DNA from: JAAEUE01 sp039180225
GTDB lineage: Bacteria; Pseudomonadota; Alphaproteobacteria; Rhizobiales; CAJQND01
Direction: 5' to 3'
Assembly: GCA_039180225.1 (NCBI GenBank)
Contig: JBCDDQ010000031.1
Location: 1-23,881, forward strand
DNA: 23,881 bases
The notes under the pieces were generated by a model that saw only the letters and a program-made list of their open reading frames with translations, did no database searches and was not told where the DNA came from. Positions 1 to 6,244 of the stretch are shown piece by piece (position 1 is the stretch's first letter; each line of letters starts with the position of its first letter). The translations under genes were made by a program, and so were the position numbers.

Positions 1-116
1 CATAGAAATGTTAAATCGCGATGCTGGCTTGATTTTATTGTCAGATTTGCGATACAGGGGTCAAATGTGCTGTGAATCTTGCGCGAACCAATGTTAAGGT
101 GGATTGGTTCGGGGCG

Positions 117-138
117 AATCGGGTTATCTAACCCGATT
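117..138. promoter_or_regulatory. 22-bp palindrome upstream of the DUF1036-pyk operon
   Basis: Two perfect 10-bp arms, AATCGGGTTA at 117-126 and TAACCCGATT at 129-138, flank a 2-bp centre. The element lies 22 bp before the DUF1036 start codon. The tiny spacer and dyad symmetry fit a dimeric-repressor operator better than an RNA hairpin, and it is too far from any T run to be a terminator. The regulator is not identifiable from the sequence. No convincing -35/-10 pair could be fixed; TTGATT at 29-34 with GATACA at 51-56 is only a weak candidate. Confidence 0.5.
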
Positions 139-160
139 GTAGAGTGGGACGTCGGCCAGA

Positions 161-604
161 ATGGCGATTAGGTCTTCAGTGAAGCTTCTCTTGGCGGCCA
201 CCCTTCTTTCGGGGGCGGCGCTGGTCAGCACGCCTGCCTCGGCTGACTTGAAACTGTGCAACAATACCGACAGTCGGGTGGGCGTGGCCGTGGGCTATCG
301 CGACCTGAAAGGCTGGGCCAGCGAAGGCTGGTGGAACGTGGGCCCGCATTCCTGCGAAACCCTGCTGAAGGGCGGCCTGACGGCACGCTACTACTACATT
401 TACGCCATTGACTATGACAAAGGCGGCACCTGGGGCGGCACGGCCAAGCTGTGCACGCGCGACAAGCTGTTCACCATCCGTGGCATCAAGGAATGCGCGG
501 CGCGCGGTTTCCAGCAAACCGGCTTCTTCGAGGTGGACACCAAGGAAGAGCCTGACTGGACCGTGTCTCTATCCGGGTCCTCCAACGCCCAGGGCGGGAG
601 CTAG
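161..604 (+). CDS. Secreted DUF1036 family protein
   Basis: This is a 147-residue exported protein of unknown function that resembles the DUF1036 family of alphaproteobacteria. Residues 1-28 form a Sec signal peptide with a hydrophobic core and an ASA cleavage site before D29. The mature part is rich in Gly, Trp and Tyr, with a YYYIYAIDY stretch near residue 80 and several cysteines (about 33, 65, 98 and 112) that could form disulfides in the periplasm. The stop codon lies only six bases before the pyruvate kinase start, and the end of this gene carries that gene's ribosome binding site, so the two are probably one translationally coupled operon. The ATG at 161 has only a weak Shine-Dalgarno but gives a complete signal peptide. 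The family call is from recognition of the sequence. Confidence 0.85.
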   Translation: MAIRSSVKLLLAATLLSGAALVSTPASADLKLCNNTDSRVGVAVGYRDLKGWASEGWWNVGPHSCETLLKGGLTARYYYIYAIDYDKGGTWGGTAKLCTRDKLFTIRGIKECAARGFQQTGFFEVDTKEEPDWTVSLSGSSNAQGGS

Positions 605-610
605 CCTGAC

Positions 611-2035
611 GTGAAGCGGGAGCGCAGGGTCAAAGTGGTAGCCACGCTTGGCCCGGCCTCGAACACCTCTGAGACCATCACCTCATTGTTCGAAGCCGGC
701 GCCGATGTGTTCCGCATTAACATGTCTCACACCCCGCAGGGCGAGCTGAAACGGCTCCATGGGGTTATCCGCGACGTGGAACAGAGTGTGGGCCGCCCGA
801 TCTCCATTTTGGTGGATCTGCAAGGACCGAAGTTCCGCATCGGCACCTTCAAGGATGAGCGTATTGAGCTTAGGCATGGCGATGCCTTCAGCCTGGACAC
901 CAAGGACAAGCCCGGAGACAAAAACCGCGTCTTCCTGCCCCATCCGGAGATCTTTGAGGGGGTGAGCGATGGCGACCGGCTGCTGCTCAACGATGGCCGC
1001 CAGGAGCTGCTGGTCACCTCGGCCAGCAAAACAAAAATCAAGACCAAAGTGGTGCATGGCGGCGAGCTGTCCGACCGCAAGGGTGTCAGCCTGCCGGATA
1101 CCATCTTGCCGGTCACCCCGCTGACCCCGAAGGACCGGTCCGATCTGGAGTACGCGCTGAACCTGGATGTGGACTGGATCGCGCTCTCCTTCGTGCAAAG
1201 GCCCGACGACATCGCCGAGTGCCGCAAGATCACTGCCGGCAAGGCGGCCATCATGTCCAAGATCGAAAAGCCGGCTGCGCTGAAGAACTTAGATGAGATC
1301 ATCGAGCAGTCCGACGGCATTATGGTGGCCCGCGGCGATCTTGGGGTAGAGCTGCCCATTGAACAGGTGCCGGGCCTGCAGAAGCGCCTGACCCGGGCCG
1401 CGCGGCGCACCGGCACGCCGGTGGTGGTGGCCACCCAAATGCTGGAATCCATGATCGAGGCGCCGGTGCCCACGCGCGCTGAGGTGTCTGATGTCTCCAC
1501 TGCCGTGTTCGAGGGGGCCGATGCCATCATGCTTTCAGCGGAATCGGCCATGGGCACCTATCCCGACCGTGCTGTGGCCATGATGGACAAGATCGCCCGG
1601 GAGGTGGAGCAGGATCCGCTCTACACCCAGATCATCCACGCCCAGCGCCCACAGCCCGAACCCACCACGGCCGATGCCATCTCCGCCGCGGCCCGCTCAG
1701 CGGCTGAGACGCTCAATCTGGCGGCGATTGTCTGCTACACCTCAACCGGCTCCACAGGCCTGAGAGCGGCCCGTGAGCGCCCGGAGACGCCGATCATTGC
1801 GCTCACCCCCATTCCTGCCACGGGGCGCCGTCTGGCGCTCGTGTGGGGCGTTCACTGCGTGCTGACCGCAGATGCCCGCGACCAGGACGATATGGTGGAC
1901 CGCGCGGCGCGCATTTCCATTGAGGAAGGTTTTGCCGCCGCCAACGAGCGCATCGCCATCATGGCGGGCTTGCCGCTTGGCACCCCCGGCGCCACCAATA
2001 TGCTCCGCATCGCACACGCCACCCGGCCGCGCTGA
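611..2035 (+). CDS. pyk: Pyruvate kinase (predicted K+-independent type)
   Basis: The enzyme converts phosphoenolpyruvate and ADP to pyruvate and ATP, the last step of glycolysis, in the cytoplasm. At 474 residues it is of normal bacterial length. Visible hallmarks are the N-terminal KVVATLGPAS, FRINMSH near residue 38, the active-site strand IMSKIEKPAAL, ARGDLGVELP, TQMLESM and EGADAIMLSAESAMG, followed by the C-terminal regulatory domain. In the stretch that carries the potassium-site residues of muscle enzyme (Thr113, Lys114, Glu117, Thr120), this protein has L70, Q71, K74 and I77, the pattern of potassium-independent pyruvate kinases. It starts at GTG (611), with GGGAG at 596-600 inside the preceding gene as ribosome binding site, six bases after the DUF1036 stop. 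Confidence 0.96.
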   Translation: MKRERRVKVVATLGPASNTSETITSLFEAGADVFRINMSHTPQGELKRLHGVIRDVEQSVGRPISILVDLQGPKFRIGTFKDERIELRHGDAFSLDTKDKPGDKNRVFLPHPEIFEGVSDGDRLLLNDGRQELLVTSASKTKIKTKVVHGGELSDRKGVSLPDTILPVTPLTPKDRSDLEYALNLDVDWIALSFVQRPDDIAECRKITAGKAAIMSKIEKPAALKNLDEIIEQSDGIMVARGDLGVELPIEQVPGLQKRLTRAARRTGTPVVVATQMLESMIEAPVPTRAEVSDVSTAVFEGADAIMLSAESAMGTYPDRAVAMMDKIAREVEQDPLYTQIIHAQRPQPEPTTADAISAAARSAAETLNLAAIVCYTSTGSTGLRAARERPETPIIALTPIPATGRRLALVWGVHCVLTADARDQDDMVDRAARISIEEGFAAANERIAIMAGLPLGTPGATNMLRIAHATRPR

Positions 2036-2216
2036 TCGCGCCCATGTCGCTATGCCGCCATGTTGTTCGGGGCGCCGACGCGTCCTAACCAAAACTTAAC
2101 CTAAGCCAAACCACGGCAAAATTTCCGACCCTTATCACAAGGCTCATCCGGCTCGTGCGACGCGCAGAGGCCGGGGTTAACGCGGACACATCTCAATCAT
2201 CTTAAAGGAACCCCCC

Positions 2217-2693
2217 ATGAACAAGTTTGCCAAGATTGCCCTCTTGTCAGCTGCAGTCTTTGCCCTGCCGGTCACCAGCGCTCTGGCGGTCGATGAGCAC
2301 TACGTGGCTGATGACGCCGTCGTCGGCGGCTACGACGTTGTCGCCTACCACACCGTGGGCAAGCCGACAAAAGGCTCCGCAGACTTCAAGGCCACCTACC
2401 AAGGCGCCACCTGGCACTTTGCTTCTGCTGAAAACCAAGCCAAGTTCCAGGCTGATCCTGCTAAATACGCCCCGGCCTATGGCGGGTGGTGCTCTGCGGG
2501 CGCCAGCAAAGGCAAGAAGGTGCCCACCAAACCGGAACTTTGGGCCATTGTTGACGGTCAGCTCTATCTCAACAGCAGCGATGCGGCCCACAACAAGCTC
2601 TTCTTGGGGAACACCGAAACGGTGATCCGCAAAGGGGAAGCCAACTGGAAGACGATCTTCGCCACCTCCAGAGAAGATCTTCTCAAGCAGTAA
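2217..2693 (+). CDS. Secreted YHS domain protein
   Basis: The product is a 158-residue exported protein with a YHS domain, a small fold found alone or in metal-handling proteins. Residues 1-24 are a Sec signal peptide ending ALA before V25. The YHS region follows: VVGGYDVVAYHTVGKP, then WHFASAENQAKFQADPAKYAPAYGGWCSAG with a single conserved cysteine near residue 99. The C-terminal half ends with a basic, Trp-containing helix. The start has a strong AAAGGAA ribosome binding site 7-8 bases upstream. It is followed by an intrinsic terminator and then, on the same strand, by a two-component system. Its role is unknown; a metal- or redox-related periplasmic role is only an inference from the domain. 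Confidence 0.88.
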   Translation: MNKFAKIALLSAAVFALPVTSALAVDEHYVADDAVVGGYDVVAYHTVGKPTKGSADFKATYQGATWHFASAENQAKFQADPAKYAPAYGGWCSAGASKGKKVPTKPELWAIVDGQLYLNSSDAAHNKLFLGNTETVIRKGEANWKTIFATSREDLLKQ

Positions 2694-2710
2694 ACGCTTG
2701 CACGGGTTCA

Positions 2711-2742
2711 GCGCCGCCCCGGTCTCCCGAACGGGGCGGCGC
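2711..2742 (+). other. GC-rich perfect hairpin after the YHS gene
   Basis: An 11-bp perfect stem (GCGCCGCCCCG at 2711-2721 with its complement at 2732-2742) closes a 10-base loop. The loop starts with GTCTCCC (2722-2728), the same heptamer as the left arm of the hairpin over the next gene's ribosome binding site. It has no T run directly after it, so it is not a terminator by itself. It may protect the YHS mRNA 3' end or belong to a leader RNA. Confidence 0.6.
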
Positions 2743-2768
2743 CTCCGGCGAGCCGTCTGGAGGTTTTT
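2742..2768 (+). terminator. Intrinsic terminator between YHS gene and response regulator
   Basis: CCTCCGG (2742-2748) pairs with CTGGAGG (2757-2763), seven pairs including one G-T, around an 8-base loop. The stem is followed at once by TTTTT (2764-2768). This is the best intrinsic terminator in the window. It leaves only 45 bases before the response regulator start, so that gene needs either read-through or a promoter overlapping this region. Confidence 0.7.
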
Positions 2769-2787
2769 GCCGACCTGCAGTAGGGTT

Positions 2788-2806
2788 GTCTCCCCTTTCG
2801 GGAGAC
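2788..2806 (+). promoter_or_regulatory. Hairpin sequestering the response regulator ribosome binding site
   Basis: GTCTCCC (2788-2794) and GGGAGAC (2800-2806) form a perfect 7-bp stem with the loop CTTTC. The right arm contains GGGAG (2800-2804), the Shine-Dalgarno for the TTG start at 2814 (9-base spacing). If folded, it would hide the ribosome binding site. GGGAGAC could instead pair with the second GTCTCCC copy at 2722-2728, so alternative folds are possible. That it regulates translation is inference. Confidence 0.5.
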
Positions 2807-2813
2807 ACGCGCT

Positions 2814-3533
2814 TTGGGGCTGAAAGACATCACATCGTCCACATCGATACTCGTGGTTGAAGATGACGAGAACATCCTCAACCTGCTCAGCGCATACTTG
2901 GAAAGTGCGGGCCACCAGGTTGTCACGGCGAGCGATGGCGAGGCGGGCCTCAGCCAGGCCCTGAAGGGTGCGTTCGACATTTGCATCCTGGATGTGATGC
3001 TGCCCAACACGTCGGGAACCGAAATTGCGGCGGCCATGCGCGATGCGGGCAGTGTGACGCCGATCCTTTTTCTCTCAGCCCTTGGGAACGAAACCGATAT
3101 TCTGCGCGGATTTGGCGTCGGCGCGGATGATTACATGGTGAAGCCGTTTTCGCCGCGCGAGCTGCTTGTGCGCATTGAGGCCATCTTGCGGCGCGGTCCG
3201 GCGCGTCAGAGCGATCCGGAGCAAACGCTTGAGTTCGGGCCCATCGCGCTGGACGGGGCTCAGCCCACCTGCCGGGTGAGGGGTGAAGCGGTTGAGCTGA
3301 CGCCGCACGAGTACAAAATTTTGCGCCAGTTGCTGGGGCGCCCGGACCGGGTGTTTGAGCGCAGCTCCCTGATTGCCAGCCTTTATGGCAATGAGCATGC
3401 GGTGAGCCCCAAGGCCATTGATGTGCATGTGCACCACCTGCGCGCCAAGCTGGGGGAGGATGTGGGAGAGATGATACAGACCGTCCGCGGCTTTGGTTAC
3501 AAGTTTGCCCCAAAACCAGGCGAGCGCTCGTGA
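2814..3533 (+). CDS. OmpR/PhoB-family response regulator
   Basis: This is a 239-residue DNA-binding response regulator. The receiver domain spans residues 10-125, with the acidic pocket E16/D17/D18, phosphoacceptor D60 in CILDVMLP, a switch Ser (S88, in LFLSAL, where Thr is commoner) and K110 in MVKPFSPRE. A winged-helix domain of the OmpR type fills residues 137-232 and includes LTPHEYKILRQLL and DVHVHHLRAKLG. The start is TTG at 2814: an in-frame stop at 2781 rules out an ATG further upstream, the next starts would cut into the first strand, and GGGAG lies 9 bases before it. The histidine kinase gene begins one base after its stop, so they form a cognate pair. Which stimulus it answers cannot be read from the sequence. 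Confidence 0.93.
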   Translation: MGLKDITSSTSILVVEDDENILNLLSAYLESAGHQVVTASDGEAGLSQALKGAFDICILDVMLPNTSGTEIAAAMRDAGSVTPILFLSALGNETDILRGFGVGADDYMVKPFSPRELLVRIEAILRRGPARQSDPEQTLEFGPIALDGAQPTCRVRGEAVELTPHEYKILRQLLGRPDRVFERSSLIASLYGNEHAVSPKAIDVHVHHLRAKLGEDVGEMIQTVRGFGYKFAPKPGERS

Positions 3534-3534
3534 G

Positions 3535-4647
3535 ATGAGCGTGCTGAACCGTCTGCGCAACTGGCCCTGGCTCACGCTCCAGATCGTTGCGGCCAACGTG
3601 GCCATCATCCTGGCTCTGGCGGCGGCCTGGTATCTGGTGTTCATGCAGCAGAGTGCCGTTTATTCAGACCGGTTGATGTCCACCTTCAACATCCAACCGG
3701 GCAGCCTGCATGCCATGTATGTGGATGATGTGGAGCGTCAGCTCTGGACCAGCGTGATTGTGGGGCTCGCTGTGGCCATCTTGGCGACGGTGGGCCTGGC
3801 TTTTTTGATCCTGCGCCCCTTACGCACCTTGGCCAGAGCCACGGAGCGGTTGCGCCATGGGGATTATGGTGTGCGCTCTCCCATCGCCAAGGGGGAGGTG
3901 GGCCAACTGGCGGAGAACTTCAACTCCTTGGCCTCCACATTGGAGCAGGAGGAACGCCGCCGTGCCCAGTATATGGCCGACTTGAGCCACGAACTGCGCA
4001 CGCCGATCACCAGCCTGCGCGGATATACCGAAGGGTTGGAAGATGGGGTCTTCAAGGCCGATGAGCGTTATTTCAAGCTCATGGCGGGCGAGCTCCGCCA
4101 GCTTTCATCTTTGACCCACACCATCGAAGCCATGCAGCTTGAGGCCGGGAACGAGGAGACGGATGCGCTCCTCACGGTGGAGGAGGTGCTGAAAGATGCC
4201 CAAAGCGGCTGGGAGGCGCGGCTTAAGCATCGCGGTCTGAAGCTTGACCTTGAGATCGCGGCGGCGGTTAAAGCCAGGCGCCTTGCCGTCTCCCCCAACG
4301 TGCTGAAGCAGATCGTGGATAATCTGCTCTCCAACATGCTCCGGTATGCGTCTGATACCGGTCCGTGCCGCATCAAGGCGGCGAAGACCAAGCGTGCAGG
4401 GTTTGTGGAGGTGGCGTTCAGCAACGCCGCGCCGGATGTGAGCGCGGACGCTTTGCCCTTCCTGTTTGACCGGTTTTACCGCGGTTCAGACAGCCGCACC
4501 CGCGCCCATGACGAGCATGCAAACGGTCTGGGTCTGTCCATCGTCAAGCAGCTCTGTCTTTCCAACCAGGGCAATGTGACCGCTGCGCTGGAGGGGGAGA
4601 GGCTGGTCATTACGGTCGAGCTGCCAGTGAACAAGCGTAAGGCCTGA
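3535..4647 (+). CDS. Membrane sensor histidine kinase, partner of the preceding regulator
   Basis: The 370-residue kinase has a short N-terminal cytoplasmic piece, a first membrane helix at about 14-36, a small periplasmic loop of about 35 residues, a second helix at about 72-93, and a HAMP linker (about 94-146). The dimerisation/phosphoacceptor helix carries H152 in DLSHELRTP. The ATP-binding domain has the N box DNLLSNMLRYA, FDRFYRG and the G box NGLGLSIVK. It resembles the BaeS-type class. The periplasmic loop is too small for a classic ligand domain, so sensing may be within the membrane or through a partner. The open frame reaches back to 3493, but ATG 3535, one base after the regulator stop, gives the expected N-terminus and operon spacing. 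Confidence 0.92.
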   Translation: MSVLNRLRNWPWLTLQIVAANVAIILALAAAWYLVFMQQSAVYSDRLMSTFNIQPGSLHAMYVDDVERQLWTSVIVGLAVAILATVGLAFLILRPLRTLARATERLRHGDYGVRSPIAKGEVGQLAENFNSLASTLEQEERRRAQYMADLSHELRTPITSLRGYTEGLEDGVFKADERYFKLMAGELRQLSSLTHTIEAMQLEAGNEETDALLTVEEVLKDAQSGWEARLKHRGLKLDLEIAAAVKARRLAVSPNVLKQIVDNLLSNMLRYASDTGPCRIKAAKTKRAGFVEVAFSNAAPDVSADALPFLFDRFYRGSDSRTRAHDEHANGLGLSIVKQLCLSNQGNVTAALEGERLVITVELPVNKRKA

Positions 4648-4693
4648 GTGCCACTTTTTAGCTGTTTTTTGCCACCAAAAGGTGGTGTATCCG

Positions 4694-4882
4694 AACGAAC
4701 CCAATTTCGCGTAAGAATCTGTTTTGAATAGGAAACTGGCGCTATTTGGCCCTGATGGGTGACTTGGCTTTCTGCGCCAGGCGGAGATTCTGCAAAACGA
4801 ACCCAATTTCGCGTAAGGATCTGTTTTGAATAGGAAACTAGCTCTATTTGGCCTTGATGAGTGACTTTGCGTTCTGCGCGAG
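4694..4882. repeat. Two-copy imperfect direct repeat, 102-bp period
   Basis: Copy 1 is at 4694-4780 and copy 2 at 4796-4882. They align over 87 bp without gaps and with about eight mismatches by eye, at an offset of exactly 102 bp. Both begin AACGAACCCAATTTCGCG and share CTGTTTTGAATAGGAAACT. The composition is more AT-rich than the neighbouring genes. Neither copy belongs to a convincing coding frame. The copies could be a dispersed intergenic repeat or remnants of a duplicated gene end. Confidence 0.8.
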
Positions 4883-4903
4883 CATGAAGACGGATTGAAC
4901 GTT

Positions 4904-4983
4904 CCGCGTCCTTGCGAAAGCGAGGACCTTCTGAGCCAAGGGGACAGTTCCGGCTATGGGCCCTCGCGTTCGCAAGGGCGCGG
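4904..4983. repeat. REP/BIME-like pair of inverted hairpins
   Basis: The left hairpin GTCCTTGCGAAAGCGAGGAC (4908-4927) has an 8-bp stem and a GAAA tetraloop. The right hairpin at 4960-4979, read on the other strand, is GCCCTTGCGAACGCGAGGGC, a 17 of 20 match to the left one. A CCGC-type flank is also shared (4904-4907 and 4980-4983). Two inverted copies of one palindromic unit about 32 bp apart are the layout of a bacterial interspersed mosaic element. It lies between convergent genes (kinase and TPR protein), where such elements are typical. It may also act as a two-way transcription barrier. Confidence 0.7.
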
Positions 4984-4994
4984 GAGGGGGCGTG

Positions 4995-5606
4995 CTAGAT
5001 ACGCTCGCCTTCCACTTCCTTTTTCAAGGCTTTCACGGCCGATTTTGCCCCGTCCAGATAGGGATGAATCTCCAGGGCTTGACGGAACGATTGGAGGGCT
5101 TTCTGCTTGTCTCCCATGGCACGGTGCACCAGGGCACGCCCGGCCAGGGCGCCAAAGTGCCGGGGCTCCAGCTCTAGTACCCGGTCGATATCAGCCAGAG
5201 AGCGCTCATAGTCCTGCGTGAAGAAGTGCACCGTAGCGCGCTTGTTCCAGGCCTCTGCATAATCGGGAGAAATCTCAATCACCGTGTCCAGAAGCGTTAA
5301 GGCCGAAGCATGCGCCTCATCGTTGATGGCGCTGATGGCCTGTTTCATCAGCACTTCCACAGACGCGCTGTAATTGCGCAACCACAGTTGCAGCACGGTG
5401 GCTTCAATGGCCTTGGCCTGCCGCTCGCTGGTGGCCGCGTTGAGGCGGGCCAAGAGATTGTCCAGAAGGCGCGCGTCAATATCCTTGCGCTCTTCAAGCG
5501 TGAGGGCGGGTTTGGCGACCGTCTCCTCGGTCACCTTTTCCTGCGCCAGGGCCGGCTGGGCGATCAGTCCCGCCAGACAGGCAGCTGCAGTTAAGCCAAA
5601 TCGCAT
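4995..5606 (-). CDS. Exported TPR-repeat protein
   Basis: This is a 203-residue protein with a Sec signal peptide (residues 1-21, ending ALA before Q22), a charged helical segment (36-80) and about three tetratricopeptide repeats at roughly 82-115, 116-149 and 150-183. The repeats show the usual pattern, for example A-x-A-W-N-K-R-A, Y-x-x-S-L-x-D-I-D-x-V-L-E-L-E-P and A-L-x-S-F-R-Q-A-L-E-I-H-P. TPR domains bind proteins; this one probably works in the periplasm, with an unknown partner. It lies downstream of rpmJ on the same strand, but a terminator hairpin separates them, so it may have its own promoter. The ATG at 5606 has only a weak ribosome binding site. Confidence 0.85.
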   Translation of the reverse strand: MRFGLTAAACLAGLIAQPALAQEKVTEETVAKPALTLEERKDIDARLLDNLLARLNAATSERQAKAIEATVLQLWLRNYSASVEVLMKQAISAINDEAHASALTLLDTVIEISPDYAEAWNKRATVHFFTQDYERSLADIDRVLELEPRHFGALAGRALVHRAMGDKQKALQSFRQALEIHPYLDGAKSAVKALKKEVEGERI

Positions 5607-5653
5607 GCCCTATGGTACGCCGCAACGGGGCGCATCGTCCATACACATTTGCA

Positions 5654-5687
5654 CGAAAAGACGGAGCCGCCCGGTATGGAGCGGCTC
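5654..5687 (-). terminator. rpmJ: Intrinsic terminator after rpmJ
   Basis: On the minus strand, GAGCCGC (5687-5681) and GCGGCTC (5670-5664) form a 7-bp stem around a 10-base loop. The stem is followed by CGTCTTTTCG. It lies about 45 bases after the rpmJ stop and before the TPR gene. The T tract is short and begins three bases after the stem, so efficiency is uncertain. Confidence 0.55.
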
Positions 5688-5730
5688 AAAAAATCGTGTA
5701 AGCGAGCCCCCGATCGGAGGCGCACTGGCA

Positions 5731-5856
5731 TTAACCCTGGCGGGCCTTAAAGCGGCGCTGGGTTTTGTTGATCACGTAGAGGCGGCCCTTCCGGCGCACG
5801 ACGCGATTGTCGCGATGCCGCTTGGCCAGCGACTTGAGCGAATTGCGGACTTTCAT
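5731..5856 (-). CDS. rpmJ: 50S ribosomal protein bL36 (zinc-free form)
   Basis: A 41-residue highly basic protein is read as MKVRNSLKSLAKRHRDN, then RVVRRKGRLYVINKTQRRFKARQG. This is ribosomal protein L36 of the large subunit, which binds 23S rRNA. The zinc-binding Cys/His set of canonical L36 (C-x2-C-x12-C-x4-H) is absent: there is no cysteine at all. This is therefore the zinc-independent form common as the only L36 of alphaproteobacteria. The start ATG (5856-5854) has a clear AGGTGA ribosome binding site about 6 bases upstream. It is transcribed away from the small membrane protein at 5991, and its own terminator follows. The gene is short enough to be missed by length-filtered gene finding. 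Confidence 0.95.
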   Translation of the reverse strand: MKVRNSLKSLAKRHRDNRVVRRKGRLYVINKTQRRFKARQG

Positions 5857-5990
5857 GATGTCACCTGTTAGCGGCCCAACCTAGGCCGGGCGATCTGGAA
5901 TTTGACGGCGGAAAATAGGGGCGCTTTCCTGGGAAGTCAACCGTTCAAAGCGCCTCTCGGTGCACTATATAGGGTATCGGTAATCGAGAT

Positions 5991-6233
5991 GTGAAGCTTT
6001 GGACTGATTTTTCGTCAATGGAACTGGCAATCACCATTTTTGCCGCGCTGGCCGGGTTTGGCGGGGCGGGGTGGGCCTTGTGGGCGGAAAAGCGGCCGAT
6101 CGACCCTCTGAAGCCCCGTCTGGTTCCCACCACACCGGTGCTCTTCATCTGTCTGGTGATTGTGATTTTCGCCGCCGCCCACCTGATCACCCTGATTACG
6201 GGTCAGCCCCATGTGGGCCGTTTTGGGATCTAG
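5991..6233 (+). CDS. Small two-helix membrane protein, unknown function
   Basis: A predicted 80-residue protein with two hydrophobic segments, about residues 10-30 (MELAITIFAALAGFGGAGWAL) and 47-70 (PVLFICLVIVIFAAAHLITLI), joined by a basic, Pro-rich loop. This suggests a small inner-membrane protein. I do not recognise a family. The start could be GTG 5991 or ATG 6018 (residue 10); the latter gives a neater helix at the N-terminus, but neither has a strong Shine-Dalgarno. The stop is 11 bases from the stop of the convergent DUF1178 gene. The opposite strand over the same bases is also open but lacks protein-like features. The membrane topology and tight packing support a real gene. Confidence 0.6.
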   Translation: MKLWTDFSSMELAITIFAALAGFGGAGWALWAEKRPIDPLKPRLVPTTPVLFICLVIVIFAAAHLITLITGQPHVGRFGI

Positions 6234-6244
6234 CTGGCAGGACG

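Larger units (their letters stand above)
4648..4994. other. Gene-free region between convergent genes
   Basis: This stretch of 347 bases separates the histidine kinase stop from the stop of the TPR gene on the other strand. It holds a short hairpin CCACC-AAAA-GGTGG at 4672-4685, the two direct repeats and the REP-like hairpin pair described separately. No reading frame here has a credible start, ribosome binding site and protein-like composition, so I see no gene. Confidence 0.75.

Noticed and set aside
3075..3644. Open frame of 189 codons on the minus strand across the response regulator
   Set aside because: It lies wholly antisense to strong coding sequence of a clear response regulator and kinase start, and its protein has no recognisable domain. 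High GC content makes such antisense frames common.
4672..4685. Hairpin CCACC-AAAA-GGTGG after the histidine kinase as a terminator
   Set aside because: The T run lies before the stem rather than after it on the plus strand, and no T run follows on the minus strand, so it does not fit an intrinsic terminator in either direction.
4486..4806. Minus-strand frame of 106 codons spanning the first direct repeat
   Set aside because: It overlaps the end of the histidine kinase, has no ribosome binding site, and only part of it lies in the repeat. The second repeat does not preserve the frame.
4694..4983. CRISPR-like array or insertion sequence in the repeat-rich gap
   Set aside because: There are only two direct copies with no regular short repeat-spacer pattern, no cas gene, no transposase frame and no target-site duplication.
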